From Nitrospira sp. (GTDB lineage Bacteria > Nitrospirota > Nitrospiria > Nitrospirales > Nitrospiraceae): a DNA stretch of 64,000 nt. Numbering within the stretch: the first letter of the stretch is position 1; each line of letters opens with the position of its first letter. A program made the position numbers and the translations under genes. The notes below the pieces were generated by a model. It ran no database searches and was not told the DNA's origin. It saw only the letters and a list, made by a program, of their open reading frames with translations. Location: NCBI GenBank assembly GCA_015709715.1, contig CP054184.1, forward strand, positions 682,001 through 746,000. Direction: 5' to 3'. Of the stretch, positions 8,709 through 16,800 are shown one piece after another.

Positions 8709-11700
8709 CTAAGCCGAGACACCTCGAAGCCTGCGTGTCGCGCGGGGCACGGGGACGATGCCGCCGTCGTCTCTCCTTCCAGCGGCCTGGGCCGCACGAA
8801 TCTTTGCCGCCAACCCGACCACCGTGGGAGCGGAATAAAACTCGCGCAAGGGCACCTCCACCTGATACAGCTCCTGCACGCGATTGAGGAGTTGAAGGGC
8901 ACTGAGGGATTCGCCGCCAAGCTCGAAAAAATCCCGTTGCCGTTCCACCTGCCCTGTGCCCAAGACTTGTCGCCACAAGCCTGCGAGTTGCGTCTCCAGG
9001 CCCTCGCATCCCTCCGTCTCTCCCATGGCCTGCGGTCGCAGGGCGGCGGACGAGGGCATCGCCTGCCCAACCGAGGCGATCACGGCCGGCAAGTCGCGTA
9101 TCGACTGCACCACCTGCGCAAGCTCCAGCCCTTCGAACAGGCGGCGGACCACCTCGCGTGACTCTGCCTCCGTCATGCCGTCCAATTCAGCCTCATCGGC
9201 ACCTAGAGTCCTCAGGACGGCTTCGGCCTTCACGGCCATCCCGACATGGCGCCACCGGTCGAAATTCACCGAGAGCATCCTCCGCCCTTCCTTGCGTCCC
9301 GCCTGCGCCAGGGCATCGAGGTAGGCATTTGCCGCGCAGTACGCACTTTGGCCGACCCCTCCGACCACGGCGGTCAAGGAGGAACAGAACAGGAAGAGGT
9401 CCAGAGGCTCCTTCCGAAACAACTCGTCGAGGACCGCGGCACCCAGCATCTTCGCGCGGAATTCGTCCCAGACAGCCTGGGCCGTCTTCAGCGCCAGGAG
9501 GCCGCCTCCCGCCACGCCGGCCGCGTGGACCACGGCATGGATGCCACCGAATCGTCGGCGAGCCTCGTTGAGCACAGTCTCCATCTGTGCGCGGTCCGCC
9601 ACATCGGCCCGGCACAGCAACACTTCGCTGCCGAACCGTTCCAGCTCGGCCACCGCCTTCTGTTGTTCAGCCGTGGGCTGCGACCGCCCCACCAAGACCA
9701 GGCGAGCCTGTCTGCTTCGCGCGACGTAATCCGCCACGCGCAGGCCGACCCCGCCCAATCCGCCGGTGATCAGGCAGACGCCTCGCTCGCACAAGACCGA
9801 TTGATTCTCGTTTCCAGTTCCCACTCGCAAGGACTCGAAGGTCCGTACCCACCGATGCCCTCCCCGATAGGCCACCACTCCCTCACCAGCAATCGTGTTC
9901 GCTTCAGCCACCAGCCGCTCGCCCCATCGATCGGCGAAGGGCGGCTCGAATGCCGTCCGGTCCAAATCGAGCAGACGGCAGGAGAGGCCCGGATATTCCT
10001 GCGGCATGACCAGCGCCATGCCCAGGAGCGTCGCCCGTTCAGGACAGACCCGCTCGTCGCCGGCCACGTCATGGAGGCCTTGGGTGAGCACAAGCAGAGA
10101 AGGCCGCGTCGCCCGCGGTTCTCCGAAAACTTGTGCCAGCAACACCAAGTGGAGAAATCCGCGTACCTGGGCCGCCTCGATGCGCGCCTCCGAAGATCCG
10201 TCGGCCCACTCCCCATCGAGCGTCCAGGCCTGGACGATCCGGCGCGGATTGATGCCTCGCTCCGCCAAATCCCGCCGCAACGAGTCGTGATCCTCGCGTG
10301 AATCCGGACGCACTCCGTAACTGCCATCCGTTTGACGGACAAATTCGGTTGCCGGACGCGCGATCGTGACCGACCGCACCAGCGGCGTCAGTTGCGCAAA
10401 CAACAGGGTTTCGCGCTGCACATCATCGACAAACAGTACCCAGTGGCCGTCATCCTGCGCCCCGCCCTTCGTCACAAGCGCCGACCGTCTCCAGGACGGT
10501 TGATAGAACCACTGCGAGGGGTCGGAGCGGCGATCGGGGGCGGGAACGGCCTCCTTGTCCGGCCGCGGTTCCAGCCAATAACGCTGCCGCTCGAACGGAT
10601 AGGTGGGCAAGGGCACGCGCCTGCCGGGACGTGCTCCCTGGAGAGCACTCCAGTCCACCGGCACGCCTGCGCCCCACAACGATCCCAACGTCATCAACAG
10701 ACCGGCCGACTCCTCCTGCTCCCGCCCGCCGATCGAGGCCAGGACGGGAACGGTGCCTGCGGCGGGCTGCCGTTGAGCCAAGGTTTGGAGCGTCCGGCCG
10801 GGCCCCACTTCCAGGAGTACCGGCGGTTGCCCTTCCAGCAAGGTCCGCAATCCATCGGAAAACCGGACGGTGCCGCGAAGGTGGCGGACCCAGTAGGCAG
10901 GATCGGTTGCTTCGTCCGGCCTGATCCAGGTTCCCGTCAGGTTGGAGATCCAGGGGATCCGCGCGTCACGAAAACGGATGCTCGACAGAAACGACGAGAA
11001 GCGCGCAAGCATCGGCTCCATCATGGCGGAGTGGAAGGCATGGGAGGTCGCAAGCCGGCGCACCTTGATCCCGCCGGCGGCCAGGTCGTCCTCGAAGGCA
11101 TTGAGCAGTGCGTCGGGACCGGACACCACGCATTGCGTCGGCGCATTGACCGCGGCCAAATCCAGCCCCTCACCGAGCAGCGGCCGGACCTCCGCTTCCG
11201 TCAGCGGAACGGCAACCATCCCTCCGGAAGGGAGGTCCTGCATGAGCCGACCGCGCAGGGCGACGATCGCGAGTGCCTCCTCCAGCGAGAACAGCCCCGA
11301 GAGGCAGGCGGCGACATACTCCCCGATACTGTGGCCGATCATGGCGACGGGGGAGAGGCCCCAGGCCATCCAGATCCGTGCAAGGGCATATTCCAACACG
11401 AACAGCGCTGGTTGGGTCATCGCCGTGCGATGGATCAGTTCCGCATCACCGGGCGAGGTGGGGAACAGGACCTGTCGAATGTCCCGCCCGAGCTGCCGAG
11501 CCAGGAGGGTCGCGCAGTCATCCACCTGTTGCCGGAACGTGCGTTCCTGTTCATACAGCGCCCGTCCCATGTGCGGATATTGCGAGCCCTGTCCGGAAAA
11601 CATGAAGGCCACCTGGCGGGCTTCGCCGACCGGTCCGGCAGAACCGGAGAGGAGGAGCGGGCTCTGGAGTCCCTGCCGTACCTCGTCGATCGTGCTCGCG

Positions 11701-13229
11701 ACCACCCACCGCCGATAGGCGAACGCTCGACGTCCCTGCTGCAGCGTGTAGGCCACATCGTCCAGATCGGATTCCGGCGCCTCGGCCACGTACTCGGCCA
11801 AGCGAGCGGCGGCACGGTCCACCGCCTCCTTCGATCGAGCCGACAGGGTGAACAGACGCCAGCGTCGCCCCTCGGATGCCTGGCGACGGGACTGCGCCGG
11901 CGCCTCTTCCAGCACGACGTGAGCGTTGGTGCCGCCGAGGCCGAACGAACTCACGCCGGCCCGCCGCGGGAAGGAACCTCCCACCCACGACCTCAAGGTT
12001 GTATTCACATAAAACGGCGTCGTCGAAAATTGGATGGCAGGATTGGGGGCCGTAAAATGCAGGCTGGCGGGAATTTGCCGATGGACCAGGGCGAGCACCG
12101 TCTTGATCAGACCGGCGATGCCGGCCGCGGCATCGAGATGGCCGATGTTGGTCTTCACCGAGCCGATCGCACAGAAGCCCGTTCTGGCGGTCGACTCCCG
12201 AAAGGCCGCGGTGAGGGCCACTACTTCGATGGGATCGCCCATCGGCGTGCCGGTCCCATGGGCCTCGACATAGGAGATTGAGTCCGCCTCCACCCCCGCC
12301 GCCACGTGGGCTGCCTTGATCACCTGTGCCTGGCCTTCGACGCCGGGCGCCGTGTACCCGACCTTGGAGGCTCCGTCGTTGTTGATCGCAGACCCCTTGA
12401 TGACCGCCAGGATGTAATCGCCGTCGGCCAAGGCCTCCTGCAGCCGCTTGAGCAGCACGAGCCCCACTCCGCTGCCGCCGACCGTACCTTCCGCCTTGGC
12501 GTCGAAGGTTCGACAGTGACCGTCCGGCGAGACGATGCCTCCTTCCTGGTAGAGGTAACCGACCGTTTGCGGCACGGTCACGGACACACCGCCCGCCAAG
12601 GCCATGTCGCATTCGCCGCTGAGCAGGGCCTGACAGGCCAGATGGACCGCCACCAGCGAGGTGGAACAGGCCGTCTGCACCGCCAGGCTCGGACCCCGCA
12701 AATTCAATTTGTACGAGACCCGCGTCGCGAGCGAGTCCTTCTCCACCCCCAACATGGCCGCCATCTCGGCGGGTGATTGGAGCAGGACCCGACGCGGAAA
12801 CAGATGATAGAGATACCCGCTGGTGCTCGATCCGGCATAGACTCCGATCGACCCTTCGTACCGGAAGGGGTCGTACCCGGCGCTCTCCAGGGTTTCCCAC
12901 GCACACTCCAAGAGGAGGCGTTGTTGGGGGTCCGTGATTTCCGCTTCCTTCGGCGTCATGCCGAAAAAGGGCGCATCGAACAGGTCCACGCCATCCAGCA
13001 CGGCGCGCGCCCTGACATAGTTCGGGCGTTCGGCGATCTGCCGGTCGACACCGGCCTCCGACAGTTGCCTGGCGGTAAGTTCCGAAACCGACTCGATTCC
13101 CGCCGCGAGGTTGCGCCAAAAGGCGGCGACATCGGAGGCGCCGGGAAACCGGCCGGCCATGCCGACGATGGCGATCTCCAGCCCATCACGCGGTTCGGCT
13201 GAATCGAGGTCCGGGTCTGAACGGTTCAT
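8709..13229 (-). CDS. Type I polyketide synthase module, KS-AT-KR-ACP
   Basis: 1506 residues forming one elongation module. The ketosynthase (about 17-445) has the nucleophile in QTACSTSL (C188), EAHGTGTPMGDP and NIGHLDAAAG. The acyltransferase (about 540-840) has GHSIGEY near 633 and HAFH, the malonyl-CoA type. A ketoreductase (structural part from about 960, catalytic part about 1140-1330) has LITGGLGGVG and the YCAANAY active site. The carrier domain has LGGESLSAL near 1438. There is no DH, ER, methyltransferase or TE. It should add two carbons to the aminoacyl chain from the NRPS and reduce the beta-keto group, giving a statine-like beta-hydroxy-gamma-amino unit. Its start overlaps the preceding A-lobe/PCP gene by 4 nt. 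Confidence 0.95.
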   Translation of the reverse strand: MNRSDPDLDSAEPRDGLEIAIVGMAGRFPGASDVAAFWRNLAAGIESVSELTARQLSEAGVDRQIAERPNYVRARAVLDGVDLFDAPFFGMTPKEAEITDPQQRLLLECAWETLESAGYDPFRYEGSIGVYAGSSTSGYLYHLFPRRVLLQSPAEMAAMLGVEKDSLATRVSYKLNLRGPSLAVQTACSTSLVAVHLACQALLSGECDMALAGGVSVTVPQTVGYLYQEGGIVSPDGHCRTFDAKAEGTVGGSGVGLVLLKRLQEALADGDYILAVIKGSAINNDGASKVGYTAPGVEGQAQVIKAAHVAAGVEADSISYVEAHGTGTPMGDPIEVVALTAAFRESTARTGFCAIGSVKTNIGHLDAAAGIAGLIKTVLALVHRQIPASLHFTAPNPAIQFSTTPFYVNTTLRSWVGGSFPRRAGVSSFGLGGTNAHVVLEEAPAQSRRQASEGRRWRLFTLSARSKEAVDRAAARLAEYVAEAPESDLDDVAYTLQQGRRAFAYRRWVVASTIDEVRQGLQSPLLLSGSAGPVGEARQVAFMFSGQGSQYPHMGRALYEQERTFRQQVDDCATLLARQLGRDIRQVLFPTSPGDAELIHRTAMTQPALFVLEYALARIWMAWGLSPVAMIGHSIGEYVAACLSGLFSLEEALAIVALRGRLMQDLPSGGMVAVPLTEAEVRPLLGEGLDLAAVNAPTQCVVSGPDALLNAFEDDLAAGGIKVRRLATSHAFHSAMMEPMLARFSSFLSSIRFRDARIPWISNLTGTWIRPDEATDPAYWVRHLRGTVRFSDGLRTLLEGQPPVLLEVGPGRTLQTLAQRQPAAGTVPVLASIGGREQEESAGLLMTLGSLWGAGVPVDWSALQGARPGRRVPLPTYPFERQRYWLEPRPDKEAVPAPDRRSDPSQWFYQPSWRRSALVTKGGAQDDGHWVLFVDDVQRETLLFAQLTPLVRSVTIARPATEFVRQTDGSYGVRPDSREDHDSLRRDLAERGINPRRIVQAWTLDGEWADGSSEARIEAAQVRGFLHLVLLAQVFGEPRATRPSLLVLTQGLHDVAGDERVCPERATLLGMALVMPQEYPGLSCRLLDLDRTAFEPPFADRWGERLVAEANTIAGEGVVAYRGGHRWVRTFESLRVGTGNENQSVLCERGVCLITGGLGGVGLRVADYVARSRQARLVLVGRSQPTAEQQKAVAELERFGSEVLLCRADVADRAQMETVLNEARRRFGGIHAVVHAAGVAGGGLLALKTAQAVWDEFRAKMLGAAVLDELFRKEPLDLFLFCSSLTAVVGGVGQSAYCAANAYLDALAQAGRKEGRRMLSVNFDRWRHVGMAVKAEAVLRTLGADEAELDGMTEAESREVVRRLFEGLELAQVVQSIRDLPAVIASVGQAMPSSAALRPQAMGETEGCEGLETQLAGLWRQVLGTGQVERQRDFFELGGESLSALQLLNRVQELYQVEVPLREFYSAPTVVGLAAKIRAAQAAGRRDDGGIVPVPRATRRLRGVSA

Positions 13230-13867
13230 TCGCTCCTCGATGCCATTTGTTTCGCGCGACGCTGTGTCATCCGTCGCACGCCCGCATCGCGGGAGTCTTT
13301 CAACCGACCGATCCCCGTCCCCTCACCCCCGGCCTCTTGAGGCCCGGCGATCGCGGCAGCCAAGGTCTGGACCGTGGGATATCGAAACAACTCCACCATC
13401 GACAGTTCGCGGCCGGCGAGCGCTCGGACTCTGGTCAGGACCGTCGGCAACAACAGGGAATGGCCGCCCAAGTCGAAGAAGTTGTCGTGGAGGCCGACGC
13501 TGCGCACGCCCAGCACCTCTTCCCAGATGGCCGCCACCGCCCGTTCGCAATCGTTGTGCGGGGCCGGGCCTCGGACGGGATCGGGCGTCGAACACGCCAT
13601 GGCCTGCAGCGCCTTTCGATCCACCTTGCCGCGCGATGTCACCGGCCAGGCGTCGACGAAGACCCACTGGTTGGGCACCATGTACTCGGGGACCAGCTCG
13701 GAGAGAAACGTACGCAGGGCTTGGCCGGTGAGGCCTTGCGGCTGGTGGGGAATGACGTAGCCCACCAGTCGGGCCTCCTGCGCCCGCCCCTGCTGCATCA
13801 GACGCAACCGCAGCAATCGGCGATGGGATTCGCTGAGTCGTTGCACCCGCTGCATCACGTCCGTCAT
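13226..13867 (-). CDS. Detached C-terminal adenylation lobe plus peptidyl carrier domain
   Basis: 213 residues that begin with a helical linker, pass through A9-like and A10 motifs (VPEYMVPNQWVF, then SRGKVDRKAL) and end in a carrier domain with DNFFDLGGHSLL. No N-terminal adenylation core is present. The missing core, with motifs up to A8, ends the upstream NRPS gene, followed by a methyltransferase domain. The A10 lysine, needed for adenylation in this family, therefore sits on a different protein. The ATG at 13867 lies one nt beyond the upstream TGA, in another frame. It is either a truly split A domain with coupled translation or a one-base frameshift in the genome or assembly that divides one protein. 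Confidence 0.85.
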   Translation of the reverse strand: MTDVMQRVQRLSESHRRLLRLRLMQQGRAQEARLVGYVIPHQPQGLTGQALRTFLSELVPEYMVPNQWVFVDAWPVTSRGKVDRKALQAMACSTPDPVRGPAPHNDCERAVAAIWEEVLGVRSVGLHDNFFDLGGHSLLLPTVLTRVRALAGRELSMVELFRYPTVQTLAAAIAGPQEAGGEGTGIGRLKDSRDAGVRRMTQRRAKQMASRSE

Positions 13868-13868
13868 G

Positions 13869-16800
13869 TCACTTCACCGCCTTGACGACGGCCATCGAGT
13901 CGGCCCACCAGTAGTGACAGTCGTCCGGCGGCAGCAGCGACCGAACCACGCTCAGCGTGAAGGACCCGAAGTGCTTGAGCAGGAACCGTTGGTGCCGCCG
14001 GCTGAAGGAATCGATCTCGTTGGTGTAGTAGGTGAACACGCCGCCCGGGCGCAGCAGCTTGGCGGCGACCGGAATGAAGCCCTCGGCGAAATTGATGCTG
14101 TTGATTACCGCCTCCTCGAACTCCGCCTCGCTGGCGGGGTACGTATCGAAGAAGACTCCGTCGAAGGGGCCGATCTCATCGACCACGTCCTGCCAGCGTC
14201 CCTGCACGAGGCGGATGTCGCGCCCCTGGTAACGTCGGGCCCACTCATCGAAGGCGCGCATGACCTCGCGGTTGCACTCGATGATGGTGTGGGACCGGGG
14301 CCGGCCCGCTTGAATGGAGGTGGCTGAGATCCCCATGCCGAACCCTACCTCCAGCACGTCGCCCTGTCGTTCGGTGACGATGTCGGCCATCGCCTTCATC
14401 AGGGGCGCTTCCCAATCCTGCATGACCTGCTGGCCCTCGATGATCAGTTCCGACGGCCGATACTCCGCCTGACTGTCTACCCAGGTATTGGCGATATCCG
14501 TCCGATCCGACCCAGAGACGAATCGCTTGGACACCTCGTCGAGGGCAAGGAGGTCGTCGGAGAACTCGTCCAGCGCTCGCCGCAGCAGCCAGTTGCGCTG
14601 GTTGGCGCGCGGCGGCGTCAGAAACTCGTCTTTGTTGATCTTGAGGAACACTTCGAACTCCGGCTTGCGTTGAATCACCGTCTTCCTCCGTTGCTCGGCA
14701 TCCGACTCCAGGTCATAGAGCCACTGCGCTTCCTGAACCGATAGGGCTTCGATGTCCCGCACCATCCGCTCCTGCTCCTCCCCGCCCAGCCCGGCCAGAA
14801 GCGCAGGCCAATCGCCGGAAGCGTCGGATCTCAGAAACACCCGCACATCCTTCACCTGCGGATGGGCACGAAGGTGGCATTCGATTTCGCGGAGTTCCAC
14901 GCGGAATCCCCGGATCTTGACCTGCTCGTCTCTCCGCCCGAGAAATTCGACATTGCCGTCGGATCGGCGGCGGGCGAGATCCCCGGTCCGATAGAGGCAC
15001 GCCCCGCGGTCGGAGCTGAAGGGATGCGGGACGAACTGTTCGGCGGTCAGTGCCGGCTGCCGGTGATACCCGCGCGCCAACCCCGCACCGCCGATGTAGA
15101 GATCGCCGGGAACACCGACCGGCACCGGCTGCAAATGCGGATCGAGGACGTACAGTTCGACATTCGCGATCGGCCGACCGATCGGAACGGTGCGCAAGGC
15201 GGTCGGTTCCACCGACGCACTCGGGCGATAGATGCTCGCGGTAATCGTAGCCTCGGTCGGGCCGTAGGCATTGCACCAGGCGCAAGGACCGGCCATCCGT
15301 TGCCAGCGACGCAGATCGTCGGGCTGGGCCTTCTCGCTTCCCACGATCACCAGGCGCAAGGAGGGAGGGAGCGGCGATGTCGTCCGCTCGAGTTCCTCCG
15401 CCCAACCCGCCCAGTAGGGCGTCGGCAAATTCACGACCGTCACATTTCGTTCCCGCAGGAAGGCCAAGAAATCACCGTAGGCGGGAACCGGCTCATCGGA
15501 GCGCAGCACCAACGTGCCGCCGGCCAGCCAAGTCGGGAAACATTCTTCCGCCGCCACATCGAAACTCACGGACGCAAACTGCAGCACACGGTCCGAGGGA
15601 GCGAGGCCGTAGGCCTCCGCCGTCGCAAGGCCATGGTTCGCCAAGGCGCGATGGGGAATGCCGATGCCCTTCGGCCGTCCGGTGGTTCCGGAGGTGTAGA
15701 GCAGGTAGGCCAAGCTGTCTGGATGGGGACCGCTCTCAAGATCATGGTCGGGCAAGACGGCGGCCGCCGCCCACTCGTCATCCAACGCGAAGGCCGGAGG
15801 GGCTTGCGGGGGGAGGGTTCCGATGTGTCTGCGCTGGGTCAACAACAGGCGCGGTTGCGCATCCCTGAGGATGGCGGCGCGGTGCTCCAAGGGATAGGAC
15901 GGGTCCATGGGTACGTAGGTCGCCCCCGCCTTGAGGCATCCCAATAGCCCGACGGCCATCTCCAACGAACGGTCCACGCAGAGTCCCACCGGCACATCCG
16001 GTCCGACGCCTTGCAGCCGCAGATACCGTGCGAGTTGGTTGGCCATCCGATTGAGCGAATCATAGGTGACGGCGGTGCGAGTCCCTTCCAGCGCGACTGC
16101 GTCCGGCACCCGTTTCACCCGCGCTTCGATCAGGCGATGGAGACAGGATTCCTGCGGCGGGGCTGTCCGCGGGCCTCGACCGTCGGCGAGCGCCGACGCC
16201 TGTTCGGCGATCGAGAGCATCGGCCAGCCGCTCAGGCGCGCATCGGGGGCCGTGACGATTCGACGCACCAGCTCCTGCAGATGCCCGGCCATCCGCGCGA
16301 TGGTATCGTCGGCGAAGAGGTCCGTGCTGTATTCGACCACGGCGTCTAGACTTTCGTCCGATTTCCGCACCAGTTCCAGCGTCAGGTCGAACGCCGAGGT
16401 TTGGGTGCTGACGTCCAGGCGGGAGGCTTCGAGGTCTCCCAGCCGACCGGCCTCCGTCGGGTTGTCTTCCAACACCAGCATGACTTGAAAGAGGGGCGTG
16501 TGGCCGAGATCCCTTGCCAGCCCCAAGGCATCAACCAGTCGCTCGAAGGGAAGCTCCTGATGCGCCTGCGCCTCCAGGACGGTCCGGCGCACTTGTTCCA
16601 GCAATGAGGGAAACGGCGGGTCTCCGGACAGGTCCATACGGAGCGCGACGGTATTGACAAAACAGCCGATCAGGTGGTCCGTCTCACGCCGCCGGCGATT
16701 GGCGACCGGGGTCCCGATGCAGAAATCGGTTTGGCGACTGTAGCGCGACAGCAGAATACCAAGGGCCGCAAGGAGCAACATGAACGGCGTCGCTCGGTAA

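Noticed and set aside
10332-12281. 649-codon open frame on the plus strand inside the PKS
   Set aside because: It lies opposite KS and AT domains with clear active sites; its composition is that of an antisense frame in high-GC DNA.
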